Source: a bacterium (GTDB lineage Bacteria > Actinomycetota > Acidimicrobiia > Spongiisociales > UBA11373). From it: a DNA stretch of 25,818 nt. Positions 7,933 to 16,297 of this stretch are shown in pieces. Within the stretch, counting starts at the first letter, position 1. Each line of letters begins with the position of its first letter. A program made the translations under genes and the position numbers. The stretch spans positions 1-25,818 of the forward strand of contig JABMPV010000347.1 of NCBI GenBank assembly GCA_013202595.1. The letters run 5' to 3'. The notes beneath the pieces are model-generated. The model saw only the letters and a list, made by a program, of their open reading frames with translations, made no database searches and was not told where the DNA came from.

Positions 7933-8913
7933 TCACATCTCGATTCGTCGTCCTTCGGCAGCCGAGCGGTAGGCAGCGTCGATCAGAGCGACGATCCGCC
8001 GCCCATCGGCCGCCGTCACCGGAGGCTCACCGCCGGAATCCACCGCCGCGCAGAACCGGTCCACCGATGCCTTCACGGAACCGGCCCAGTTGTCATCGGT
8101 GTCACGTTCGACCCACGACCCGTCGCGCCACATCGCCATTGCCGGGCCGGAGGCGTAACCCTCGAACAGCGCCTCACATCCGGTCACCTTCACGATTGCA
8201 TCCGTGCCGACGACTTCGATCTGATCGTCGAAGAGCCCGTCAGGTCCGTGATAGGTGGCATCGATGGTGCCGAGAGCCCCCGACTCGAACTCGAACAGGA
8301 TCGTGTAGAGATCCTCCCTGCGCGGCTCGTCCATGACTGCGGTGACGGCCTTCACTGCGCCGCCGAGGCGCTCGAGCACGTACATCCGGTGGACGCCCGC
8401 ATCCATCACCAAACCGCCTCCCGCTTGATCGGGATCTGACCGCCAGGCTCCGTACTTGCCGCCGATGGCCAGACGTGCCCTGATGGCGCGGAGGTCACCC
8501 AGGCTGCCGGAGTCGATCATCTCAGCCAGGTGGTGATGTGGCTCGTAGAACAACTGATTGTGCGAAACACCCACCGTCACGCCCGCGGCATCGGCAGCTT
8601 CAATGAACTGATCACACTCGTCGAGTGTCATCGCCATTGGCTTTTCCAGCAGCACGTGCTTGCCCGCCGCGATGGCGGCCAGCGCATATGGAGCGTGAAG
8701 GTGATGGGGCAGGCAGACATCGATCACAGAGATGTTCTCGTCGGCCAGCATCTCGTCGAGCGACGCGGCCACTCGATCGTCACCCCGCGACCGCTCGACC
8801 AGATCGGTGTCGAGATCGCAGATCGACAGGTAGCCGACGTGCGCCGACTCGCGCAGGCCCTTGAGGTGCACCTGGCCGATCTCTCCCAGACCGACCAGGC
8901 CGACACCGATCAT
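7933..8913 (-). CDS. Gfo/Idh/MocA family NAD(P)-dependent oxidoreductase
   Basis: A 326-residue protein with an N-terminal Rossmann fold (GVGLVGLGEIG, residues 3-13), the family signature EKP at 90-92 (KHVLLEKPMAMT) and a C-terminal alpha/beta domain with GGGLVMDAGVHRMYVL, where the family's catalytic Asp and His fall. Such enzymes oxidise or reduce a hydroxyl/keto group on sugars, inositols and related polyols. The start overlaps the stop of the TIM-barrel gene as ATGA. Pairing of a Gfo/Idh/MocA protein with an AP-endonuclease-2-type TIM barrel is common in sugar and inositol catabolism, so the two probably act in sequence. The substrate is unknown. Confidence 0.92.
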   Translation of the reverse strand: MIGVGLVGLGEIGQVHLKGLRESAHVGYLSICDLDTDLVERSRGDDRVAASLDEMLADENISVIDVCLPHHLHAPYALAAIAAGKHVLLEKPMAMTLDECDQFIEAADAAGVTVGVSHNQLFYEPHHHLAEMIDSGSLGDLRAIRARLAIGGKYGAWRSDPDQAGGGLVMDAGVHRMYVLERLGGAVKAVTAVMDEPRREDLYTILFEFESGALGTIDATYHGPDGLFDDQIEVVGTDAIVKVTGCEALFEGYASGPAMAMWRDGSWVERDTDDNWAGSVKASVDRFCAAVDSGGEPPVTAADGRRIVALIDAAYRSAAEGRRIEM

Positions 8914-9698
8914 GACGCCGCTCCCGGGACGAGTGCCCTCACTTGCTCCATGGCGAGGACTGCAGCCCTGACCGGGTCACCGCCCAACACCTGGTCGAGG
9001 TAACGGTATGCCTCGAACTCCACCGACAGCGGGCCGGTGTAGCCCACCTCGTCGAGAGCCTCGAAGAACCCGGGCCATGGCACCTTGCCCTCGCCGAGCA
9101 GGCAGAACAAGAAGTCGTCACCCTCGATGCCGGGCACGCCAAAGGCATCCTTCAGGTGGACGTGGACGATGCGATCACCCCAGAGGCGCACAGCATCGGG
9201 GATGTCGTCATCCTCCATCACCAGGTGGCTCGGATCCAGGTTCACCTTGCACGGCACCTCGGCCAGCGCACGTGACATCGTCTCGACGTCATAGGTGAGT
9301 GTTCCCCAGCACGGCTCCAGGGCGATGTCGACGCCGGTTCCTTCGGCATGGTCACATGCCGCTTCGAGCGCTCTGAGCGAGCCGGCCCATGCCTGCTCGT
9401 CGTATCGCGCCACGGCGCCGTCTTCCCACAGGTTGGGGCCCGACACCACGTTGAGAGTCGGTACCCCCCTGGCGGCGGCGACATCGATGGCGCGAAGGGT
9501 GCGCTCGAGTGCACCGGTCGGATCGGTGACGAAGTCCTGCTGACAGGCGATGGCACACGCCGGTTCGACGAACGTGTCGAGGTGAGCCATCGTCCACTCG
9601 ATCGTGTCGAACCCTGCGCCGAGGATCGACTCCACCACCTGCTCTGCAGGCATCGCGGTGAATCCGAGCTCGGCGAGGAACGCTAGGGGGCGCTTCAT
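8910..9698 (-). CDS. Sugar phosphate isomerase/epimerase-like TIM-barrel protein
   Basis: A 262-residue xylose-isomerase-like TIM barrel (AP endonuclease family 2). Visible strand-end motifs carry likely metal and substrate ligands: FDTIEW (E34), IALEPCWGT, VNLDPSH, IVHVHLKDAFG and LSVEFEAYRY. Relatives include inosose dehydratase, hydroxypyruvate isomerase and sugar epimerases; nothing here decides among them. The open frame continues far upstream, but that part is a shadow of the aminotransferase. The ATG at 9698 overlaps the aminotransferase stop as ATGA and fits the usual N-terminus. It is tightly coupled to the Gfo/Idh/MocA gene downstream, also by ATGA. Confidence 0.9.
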   Translation of the reverse strand: MKRPLAFLAELGFTAMPAEQVVESILGAGFDTIEWTMAHLDTFVEPACAIACQQDFVTDPTGALERTLRAIDVAAARGVPTLNVVSGPNLWEDGAVARYDEQAWAGSLRALEAACDHAEGTGVDIALEPCWGTLTYDVETMSRALAEVPCKVNLDPSHLVMEDDDIPDAVRLWGDRIVHVHLKDAFGVPGIEGDDFLFCLLGEGKVPWPGFFEALDEVGYTGPLSVEFEAYRYLDQVLGGDPVRAAVLAMEQVRALVPGAAS

Positions 9699-11038
9699 GA
9701 TGCGGCCCCCACGTCGATGAGGGCGGCCTCGAAGCGATCGAGCATCTCCATCAGCTCCTCCTCCGTCGAGTTGACGGCCGGCTTCAACTTCAGCGTGTTC
9801 CCGTTGTTGCCGAACACCGGGCCGGTCCGGCCGACCATCAGGCCGCGCTCGAAGCAGGCCTCGACGGCATCGGCGGCCTTCTGGAACGCCGGCTCTCTGG
9901 TGCCCTTGTCCTCGACCAGTTCGATGCCGATCATCAGACCCTGACCGCGAACGTCGCCGATCATCTCCGACTTCTCCTGGAGGGCGCGCAGCCGGTCCAC
10001 CAGCTTTATGCCCATCTCCCTGGAATGTGTCGGCAGATCCTCTTCGACCATCACTTCGAGCATGGCGACGGCGGCGGCGCACGACACGGGATGCCCCGAC
10101 ATCGTGAAGCCGTACTCCCAGTCGGCGAGATTGGCGTACTCGGGTGTGGCGATCGTCGCCGAGACGGGGAACCCGCCTCCGATCGCCTTGCCGAGCACGA
10201 TCATGTCCGGTTCGATGTCGTAGCTCTCGCTGGCGAATATCGGGCCGCATCGGCACAGTGATCCCTGCACTTCATCGACGATCAGCGGGACCTCCCTGTC
10301 CTTGCAGATCTCGGCCACTCGCTCCATGTACCCCTCGGGAGCGGGAACCATCCCGCCGTTGGCCTGGAATGTCTCGACGATCACACCTGCCGGCTTGTGT
10401 GTGTGGGCCCGCTCGAGCGACCAGTCGATCAGCTCGGCGCAGGCCAGACCGCAGGTCTCGCGCTCCATCTTCAGCGGGCACCGGTAGCAGTAGTACTGCG
10501 GCACCTTGATCTGGCGCTTGAGATAGCTGTCGAGGCCCTTGTTGGATCCCTCGTACATGCCGGGGTAGATGTAGGACAGGGGGATGGTCCCGAACGTCCT
10601 GCCGTGGAATGCCCCATCGAGGCACACGAAGTCGGTGCCTCCGGTGGTGCGCATCGCCATGTGCATCGCGCCTTCGACCGCCTCGCCGCCCGAGAGGGCG
10701 TAGAGGGTCTTGGACAGGTCGCCGGGAGCCAGCTCCGCCAGCTTCTCGGCCAGCCGTGTCCTCGGCTCGGACTCCCACACGGGGGTCGTGTACTCGGCCT
10801 CGCCCATCTGGGCCAGGACCGCCTCACGAATCCGCGGATGGTTGTACCCGAGGTTGACGACCCACTCACCCGAGATGGCGTCGAGGTACTCCTTGCCGTC
10901 GGCCGCAGTCACGCGCACGCCCTGCGCCTTGGCGATGCCGAGCGGCTCGTCACCCATGCTCTTCAGCACATACTGCTGGGAGACCTCACGTAGCTGGTCG
11001 TATGAGTCGTAATACCTGAGGAGCGCCTCCTCCTCCAT
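9695..11038 (-). CDS. Class III PLP-dependent aminotransferase (first copy)
   Basis: A 447-residue fold-type I enzyme. Seen: GAFHGRTFG, the PLP-phosphate region SGGEAVEGA, DEVQ at 255-258 and the Schiff-base lysine K284 in VLGKAIGGG. Family members move an omega-amino group (GABA, beta-alanine, taurine, diamines) to a 2-oxoacid, or decarboxylate dialkylglycines. A CYRCPL...CGLAC segment carries cysteines at 184, 187, 196 and 200. I chose ATG 11038 because GGAGG sits six bases before it; GTG 11041 adds one residue. The start shares one base with the stop of the ThDP-enzyme gene. It differs clearly from the second class III enzyme in this operon, so the two should act on different amines. Confidence 0.93.
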   Translation of the reverse strand: MEEEALLRYYDSYDQLREVSQQYVLKSMGDEPLGIAKAQGVRVTAADGKEYLDAISGEWVVNLGYNHPRIREAVLAQMGEAEYTTPVWESEPRTRLAEKLAELAPGDLSKTLYALSGGEAVEGAMHMAMRTTGGTDFVCLDGAFHGRTFGTIPLSYIYPGMYEGSNKGLDSYLKRQIKVPQYYCYRCPLKMERETCGLACAELIDWSLERAHTHKPAGVIVETFQANGGMVPAPEGYMERVAEICKDREVPLIVDEVQGSLCRCGPIFASESYDIEPDMIVLGKAIGGGFPVSATIATPEYANLADWEYGFTMSGHPVSCAAAVAMLEVMVEEDLPTHSREMGIKLVDRLRALQEKSEMIGDVRGQGLMIGIELVEDKGTREPAFQKAADAVEACFERGLMVGRTGPVFGNNGNTLKLKPAVNSTEEELMEMLDRFEAALIDVGAAS

Positions 11039-12786
11039 CACTCACCTCCGAGATACGCGGGCTTCGGGAGATCCCAATGCCCGACGTTGATTCCCTCCGT
11101 GTCCATCGGATCGCGGCTGAGCCGGAAGTCGATGAGATACGGGCCGCCACTGGAGTTGGCCCTGCCGAGAGCGGCATTCACCTGGCCCTTCTCCGTCACC
11201 GTCTCGGCCTCGCAGCCCATCGCCCTGGCGACGGCCGTGAAGTCAACGGGGTTGCTCGTTCCATCGGCCTTGAGGAAGTCGACCGCGACGGGTCGATCCT
11301 CACCGAACATCCCCCGCTGGAAGTCGCGGATCGACACCCAGCCGGCGTTGTTGAGGCAGATGATCGTGATGTCGATGCCCAACTCGGCCGCCAGGTGCAA
11401 TTCCTGGATGGTCTGCATCAGGTCGCCGTCGCCCGCCAGGGCGATGACCGTGCTCTCGGGGCTCGCCAGCTTGGCGCCGATCGCCGCAGGCAGCGTGTAG
11501 CCCATCGTCGAGTATCCACCGGGCGAAATCCAGGGCACGTACGCCGGGAACTCCTGGAACGCCTGTATCTGGGGATGGCCCGCAGACGAGATGGCGATCG
11601 TGTTGCGCGGCATGCCGTCGCGCACCATGGCCAGGACCCTGCTCATCGACAGGTAGTCGTCACGCCACCGTGCCCGCACGGTGGTCCACCACTCGGCGGT
11701 CCGCCCCGCGACCTCGGTGACGTACTCGCTGCGATCCAACTTCCCACCGGCCAGATCGGTCACGGCGTCGAGGAGATCGGCGAGGCCCGTCTTGGCATCG
11801 CACACGGCACCGACTGCGACCGGGTAGTTCTTCCCGATCTCGTAGGGGTCGATGTCGAAGTGGATCAGCTTGGTCGGCGGGATGTTGAACGACTCCCCCG
11901 GAACGTACGACGATGCCGTCTGCTCGGCGAAACGGGTGCCGACCGCAAGGATCACGTCGGCCGCCGCCGTCAGCGCGTTGCCGCACGACGTGCCGCAGGC
12001 CCCCGTGTGCTGGGCGCACAGCGGGTGATCCTCGGGCAGCAGACCCTTGGACATCATGGTGGTGATGACCGGTGCCTGGAGATACTCGGCCAGTGCCCGC
12101 ACCTCTTCGGCAGCATCCGCCCGCAGACAGCCTCCGCCGGCCAGGATCACCGGACGCTCGGCAGCGATCAGCATGCGGGCGGCCGCATCGATCTGCGCCG
12201 GATCGGCCTTGATCCGCCCGGCAGGACGCCGCTCAGAAGGAACGAATGGCTCCACATCGGCATAGTCGGCCTGGACGTCCATGGGCATCTCGACGTGCAC
12301 CGGCCCCGGACGGCCCGTGACCGCCTCGTTGAATGCTCTGGCAATCACCGAGGGAACCCGATCGACCCGATGGGCCACGAACGAGCGCTTGACGGCCGGC
12401 CTCATGAATTGGCTGAAGTCGCTGTCGGCGTGACGCTCGATCTCCTGCAGGACCCCGGTCCCGTACATGTAGGTCTGGGGCCCTCCGGTCACCGTGACCA
12501 TCGCGACCGAGTCGACGAATGCCGAGGCCACCCCGGTGATGGTGTTGATAGAGCCCGGCCCGATCGACGTGACGGTGGCGAGCGGATTGCCCGAGACCCT
12601 GTAGTACGCATCGGCGATGTGAGCCGCAGACTGCTCGTGCCGGGGCTTGACCAGCGTCAGCTTGTCCTGCCGGTCCTTGAGGGCATCGAAGATCCCCATG
12701 TCACCGTGCCCGGGGATCCCGCAGACATAGGGCACCCCTTCAGCGATCAGATAGTCGGCGAATATCTCGCCACCAGTCATCGGCAT
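11038..12786 (-). CDS. Thiamine diphosphate-dependent enzyme, acetolactate synthase-like
   Basis: A 582-residue protein with the three-domain layout of the AHAS/pyruvate oxidase family. The N-terminal pyrimidine-binding domain has the activating glutamate E51 (KPRHEQSAAHIAD). The central domain contains ILAGGGC and LIHFDIDPYEIGKNY. The C-terminal domain has the ThDP motif GDGD at 452-455 through NN at 479-480. All residues needed for ThDP chemistry are present. The enzyme should cleave or join a C-C bond next to a keto group; it does not resemble Xsc or IolD closely in the blocks I can recall. Biosynthetic acetolactate synthase is unlikely given the catabolic neighbours and lack of an ilvN. 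ATG 12786 has AGGAG six bases ahead; a second ATG lies two codons later. It follows the regulator gene after a 60-base gap that could hold an internal promoter. Confidence 0.92.
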   Translation of the reverse strand: MPMTGGEIFADYLIAEGVPYVCGIPGHGDMGIFDALKDRQDKLTLVKPRHEQSAAHIADAYYRVSGNPLATVTSIGPGSINTITGVASAFVDSVAMVTVTGGPQTYMYGTGVLQEIERHADSDFSQFMRPAVKRSFVAHRVDRVPSVIARAFNEAVTGRPGPVHVEMPMDVQADYADVEPFVPSERRPAGRIKADPAQIDAAARMLIAAERPVILAGGGCLRADAAEEVRALAEYLQAPVITTMMSKGLLPEDHPLCAQHTGACGTSCGNALTAAADVILAVGTRFAEQTASSYVPGESFNIPPTKLIHFDIDPYEIGKNYPVAVGAVCDAKTGLADLLDAVTDLAGGKLDRSEYVTEVAGRTAEWWTTVRARWRDDYLSMSRVLAMVRDGMPRNTIAISSAGHPQIQAFQEFPAYVPWISPGGYSTMGYTLPAAIGAKLASPESTVIALAGDGDLMQTIQELHLAAELGIDITIICLNNAGWVSIRDFQRGMFGEDRPVAVDFLKADGTSNPVDFTAVARAMGCEAETVTEKGQVNAALGRANSSGGPYLIDFRLSRDPMDTEGINVGHWDLPKPAYLGGE

Positions 12787-12846
12787 TCGTGTCTCCTCTC
12801 GCGTATTGCGCTTACTCAGTCCAAAACTTCGGGCGGCACATCGGGC

Positions 12847-13740
12847 TCATCTCCCGCTCGCCGCCGCCACCCGGCCGGCGAACGTCGCTGCCGATGCCGG
12901 GTCCAACTCCCAATCGATCACGATCTCGTGCCGGACGGCGCTGGTGTCGTGGCCGGAGAGATCGATCGCCCCCGGATGGATGACCACGTCCGCTCCCTCG
13001 AACGGCGATTCCGCGGAGAGGTCGGCCGTGAGGATCATCCCCGCGTAGTACTGGCTCACAAGGGCTCGCATCCGCTCGACGCCCCGCTTCGTGGGAGCGG
13101 CCACGGAGACGACGGCCGACGGGCGCAGCGTCGAGAGCTCTCTGAGAACGGAAGGAGATGGGATGAAGTTGAGCTCCACCACCCGATCGAGATCGATGGA
13201 GATCTCCACGAGGTCGGCGAGGTGGAACATCGGGGTCGCCACGACATCGATGACTTCCTCCCATCCCGACTCGAGTTCCTCGATCAGCATCGGCTTGAGC
13301 GTCACCCCCGTGGTGCGCTCCAGCAGCGGCGCCATGCGATCGAGGTCGTCCAGGTTGCACTCGACGAATGCGACCACTCCGTACCCCCGGGCGCCGATGG
13401 ACAGCGCAGACTCGAACGCCTCACGAATCCTTCGGGAATCGAATCCGGAGTGCCGCGCCGTCAGCACCGCGTCCCTGACGACCTTCTCGACCTCGTCCCT
13501 GCTCAGGTCCGGCACGGCACCGGCGTTCACGAGGAACGTGCCGACCCGGGGCTCGGTCCTGACGAGGCCATGGCGGGCGAGTCGCCTGATCGCCCTGTTG
13601 ACCGTGCTGGGATTCGAGCGGAGCTCCTCGGCGAGGATCCGGCACGACGGAAGCCGGGAACCGACTTCGATGATCCCCGCACCGATCTGCTCCAGCAGCG
13701 CCGCATAGACCTCGTCGACGTTGGGCGTGGAACTGCTCAC
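12847..13740 (-). CDS. GntR-type transcriptional regulator with an atypical C-terminal domain
   Basis: A 297-residue protein. Residues about 10-71 form a GntR winged helix (LPSCRILAEELRSNPSTVNRAIRRLARHGLVRT...VGTFL). The remaining ~220 residues do not look like the FCD, UTRA or aminotransferase-like effector domains. They have alternating beta/alpha blocks (GYGVVAFVECNLDDLDRMAPLLE, DVVATPMFHLADLVEI, RPSAVVSVAAPT) that recall a periplasmic-binding-protein-like sensor; this is my inference. The GTG start at 13740 overlaps the methyltransferase stop and is preceded by GGGGGAAGAGG. Its place inside the operon suggests that it controls it, perhaps through the palindrome near 23758 or the 60-base gap downstream. 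Its ligand is probably a pathway intermediate. Confidence 0.85.
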   Translation of the reverse strand: MSSSTPNVDEVYAALLEQIGAGIIEVGSRLPSCRILAEELRSNPSTVNRAIRRLARHGLVRTEPRVGTFLVNAGAVPDLSRDEVEKVVRDAVLTARHSGFDSRRIREAFESALSIGARGYGVVAFVECNLDDLDRMAPLLERTTGVTLKPMLIEELESGWEEVIDVVATPMFHLADLVEISIDLDRVVELNFIPSPSVLRELSTLRPSAVVSVAAPTKRGVERMRALVSQYYAGMILTADLSAESPFEGADVVIHPGAIDLSGHDTSAVRHEIVIDWELDPASAATFAGRVAAASGR

Positions 13741-14714
13741 GACCTCTTCCCCCTCAGAACAGTCAGTGGCTCGGGCAGATCGAGCACCTCGACATCCTCG
13801 AATCCTGCTTCCTCGACGATGGATCGCAGGGTTGCCAGCGGGTGAGCGGCTCCCCCGGTCTCCACTCTCATCATCACATCGAACAGCGGCCCGAAAGCTC
13901 CGGGGCCGGCATCACCGGCGAAGTCGTTGACGATCACCGAGCCACCTGGAGCTACGGCGGCCCACACCCGGCGAAGAAGATCGATACCACCCTCTGGAGA
14001 CAAATCGTGGAGCATGTGCGATACCAGGGCTGCATCGACACTGCCCATCTCGACGCCACACGATGGGTCGGTCATCACGTCGGCAGCCACCAGTTCGATC
14101 CCGGTGTCAGAGATGCGCCCGGCCAGCATGTCGATGACGGCGGGGAGATCGACCACCACCACCGTCGATCCTGCTTCCGCCAGCTTGGCGGCGTAGAACC
14201 CCAGCCCTCCTCCGACATCGAGGACCCGCTTGCCGGGTGCGAGGTCGGCGAGCTCCCACGGCTTCGGCCCGGTTCCCTCCGCCAGCACATTGAGCGCAGC
14301 CAGGAACATCTCGGCCGTCTGCGGGTCAGAGGCGAGGCGGCTGCGCCATGGCGCCAGGGCCGGTGCGCCGGTCCGCACCACATCCTCCAGCGACAGCCAT
14401 GCCCGTGCGAAGTACTCCTCTTTCCGGACTACGAGCGCCCAATCGCGCCCATCTCTGAGATTGGCCAGAGCAAAGGGGGTGGTGGAGAAGCCATCGTCCG
14501 TTTCGACGGCCATGCCGATGGCTGCCATCGATCTCAGCAATGCATCGAGTGCCGACTCATCGAGATCCAGGCCGGCGGCGATGTCACCGGAGGTTCGCGG
14601 CTCTTCGCCCAGGGAGTCGAACAGCCCGAGGCGCCCTGCGGCCATGATCACCATCGACTGCTGGTATCCGGTCAACAGGTCGATGAAGCCAAAGACGTTG
14701 TCGACAGGGCTCAT
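13737..14714 (-). CDS. SAM-dependent methyltransferase, plant-type O-methyltransferase family
   Basis: A 325-residue protein. The N-terminal ~100 residues form a winged-helix dimerisation domain (DLLTGYQQSMVIMAAGRLGLFDSLGE). The C-terminal Rossmann domain has the SAM motif DVGGGLG at 166-172, DLPAVI at 189-194 and VSHMLHDLSPEGG at 231-243, where the histidine of the HD pair is the usual catalytic base position. Relatives methylate hydroxyls on small aromatic or isoprenoid compounds. The true start is ATG 14714, with GAGGAGG about six bases before it; the longer frame overlaps the upstream gene. It overlaps the FAD oxidoreductase upstream and the regulator downstream by 4 bases each. A methyltransferase is unexpected in a catabolic operon; it might tailor or demethylate the substrate, or be catalytically repurposed. 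Confidence 0.88.
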   Translation of the reverse strand: MSPVDNVFGFIDLLTGYQQSMVIMAAGRLGLFDSLGEEPRTSGDIAAGLDLDESALDALLRSMAAIGMAVETDDGFSTTPFALANLRDGRDWALVVRKEEYFARAWLSLEDVVRTGAPALAPWRSRLASDPQTAEMFLAALNVLAEGTGPKPWELADLAPGKRVLDVGGGLGFYAAKLAEAGSTVVVVDLPAVIDMLAGRISDTGIELVAADVMTDPSCGVEMGSVDAALVSHMLHDLSPEGGIDLLRRVWAAVAPGGSVIVNDFAGDAGPGAFGPLFDVMMRVETGGAAHPLATLRSIVEEAGFEDVEVLDLPEPLTVLRGKRS

Positions 14715-16297
14715 GCTCGCCTCCTCATGGACCGGTAGAGACCAAAGGCATCCCAGAGGCCCTTGACCTCCCGCCGCCAGCGTCCGACCCGCTTGGGCCG
14801 GGAGCCGAGATCGGCCAGAACCGCCTGCGCTGCATTGCGCCCCGGTGTGCCGGATACCCCGCCGCCGGGGAACGTGCCCGCTCCGGTGAGATACAGCCAC
14901 GGCAGGTCCGTCCTGTACCCGTTGACACCCGGGGGCCGCCATCCGAACAGTTGATCCAGGGTCAGGTCGATGTGATTGGGATGCCCTCCCGGCGATCCGA
15001 TCCTCTGCTCCCATCCGGTGGGGCCGACGACCCTGCGGTCGACGATCTGCGGTCGGACATCGATCCCGGTGATCCTGGCGAAGCCCTCGAGGATGTTGTC
15101 TGTGACTTCCTCTTCCACATCGGTGTCCCACTCGCGGCCTCGCAGCCGGGCAGGGACGAATGCAGACATCCAGACCGTGCCGCCGCCGGGCGGGGCGGAC
15201 GTCGGGTCGAGCACCGACGGGGCAGCCCACATCATCGCCGGGGTCGTGGGCAGCACGCCCGAGACGATCTCACCGAATGCCGTGCGCAGCGAGTCCGGCT
15301 GTTCCTGGAGGAGCCAGAGTGCGGCATCGGCGTCACCACCGGTGATGGCGGCGGGAGCCGACAGCGCCAGGTCGATCTTCAACTCGCCGACGTTGAGAGC
15401 ACCGGATCGAACGGCAGCAGCCGAAGCGACCAGGCCGTCGGGAGCATCCGCCAGCATGGCCGTGGTCCGCTTCACGTCGAGCGACGACACCACCCTGGCC
15501 GTCTCGATCGACTCACCGTCCGCGAGGCGCACGATGCACCTGTCACCGGACCGCTCGATCCCCGTCACAAACGACCCCGTTCGAACCGACCCGCCTGCGG
15601 TGGTGAGGGCGGCGACGATGGCGTCGATGAACACCTCGGTCCCTCCGGCGACCCGGTAGGCCGACCCGCCATGGCTCCCCGGGAGCAGCATGGAGAACAG
15701 CCCGGTGCCCGGCAGCCAGGGTGGGAGTTGGCCGTGCGCGCCGTACATCGCAATGGCGCTCGACAGGTGGACGTCATCGATGCGGCGGGCGAGCACCGAC
15801 TCGGTCGATGAGATCAGCAGGCGCCCGAGATCGACGCCCACAGAGAGCGACTCGGCGAGGCGGATGACCTCGGCGAACGGCGGGACTCCCGGCAGCGCAT
15901 CGAAAGCGGTGAGCGCCCTCCCCGCGAGGACGGAGAACTGCCGATAAGCGTCCCGATCGGCGAGTGAGAGATCGGGCATCCCGGCGAGAGTGGCGTCGAG
16001 GTCGGATTGGAACAGCAGCGGCGACCGACCGCCGAATGCTGCGCCGACCAGGGTGTCGCGGCCCAGCAGGCGGAGCCCGTGGCGCTCGAGTTCGAGGTCG
16101 GCGGCCACTTCGTCGACCATGGAGAGATCGACGGCGCCCAGTTCGAGACGATGGCCCGAGTCGAGGGTCTCGGTCCAGATGCAGCCACCGGGACGATCGT
16201 TTGCCTCGATGACCTCGACATCGAGTCCACCCGCGGCCAGGTACGCGCCGCATACGACACCGTTGTGACCGCCACCGATGACGACTACGTCTCGCAC
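14711..16297 (-). CDS. PYROXD2/phytoene desaturase-like FAD oxidoreductase
   Basis: A 528-residue flavoprotein. It begins VVVIGGGHNGVVCGAYLA, the FAD-binding fold with the GGGHNG form typical of the PYROXD2 group, followed by EANDRPGGC. Near the C-terminus are HIDLTLDQLFGWRPPG and LYLTGAGTFPGGGVSGTPGRNAA, both hallmarks of that group. PYROXD2-like proteins have no firm reaction; the wider family desaturates or isomerises carotenoids or oxidises amines. The GTG at 16297, with AAGGGA about ten bases upstream, gives the usual N-terminus and overlaps the amidohydrolase gene by 13 bases; the longer frame is a shadow of that gene. With no carotenoid genes nearby, oxidation of a small pathway intermediate is more likely than carotenoid synthesis. 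Confidence 0.88.
   Translation of the reverse strand: MRDVVVIGGGHNGVVCGAYLAAGGLDVEVIEANDRPGGCIWTETLDSGHRLELGAVDLSMVDEVAADLELERHGLRLLGRDTLVGAAFGGRSPLLFQSDLDATLAGMPDLSLADRDAYRQFSVLAGRALTAFDALPGVPPFAEVIRLAESLSVGVDLGRLLISSTESVLARRIDDVHLSSAIAMYGAHGQLPPWLPGTGLFSMLLPGSHGGSAYRVAGGTEVFIDAIVAALTTAGGSVRTGSFVTGIERSGDRCIVRLADGESIETARVVSSLDVKRTTAMLADAPDGLVASAAAVRSGALNVGELKIDLALSAPAAITGGDADAALWLLQEQPDSLRTAFGEIVSGVLPTTPAMMWAAPSVLDPTSAPPGGGTVWMSAFVPARLRGREWDTDVEEEVTDNILEGFARITGIDVRPQIVDRRVVGPTGWEQRIGSPGGHPNHIDLTLDQLFGWRPPGVNGYRTDLPWLYLTGAGTFPGGGVSGTPGRNAAQAVLADLGSRPKRVGRWRREVKGLWDAFGLYRSMRRRA

Noticed and set aside
11038..12786. Sulfoacetaldehyde acetyltransferase (Xsc) for a taurine pathway
   Set aside because: The N-terminal blocks do not resemble Xsc as I recall it, and no phosphate acetyltransferase gene is nearby.
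11077..13845. 922-residue plus-strand frame
   Set aside because: Runs antisense across the ThDP enzyme and GntR genes, both with full motifs; composition rich in R, H, G and D typical of a high-GC shadow frame.
14711..16297. Carotenoid desaturase with the adjacent methyltransferase (CrtI/CrtF-like)
   Set aside because: No phytoene synthase or other carotenoid gene in the window; motifs fit the PYROXD2 group better.
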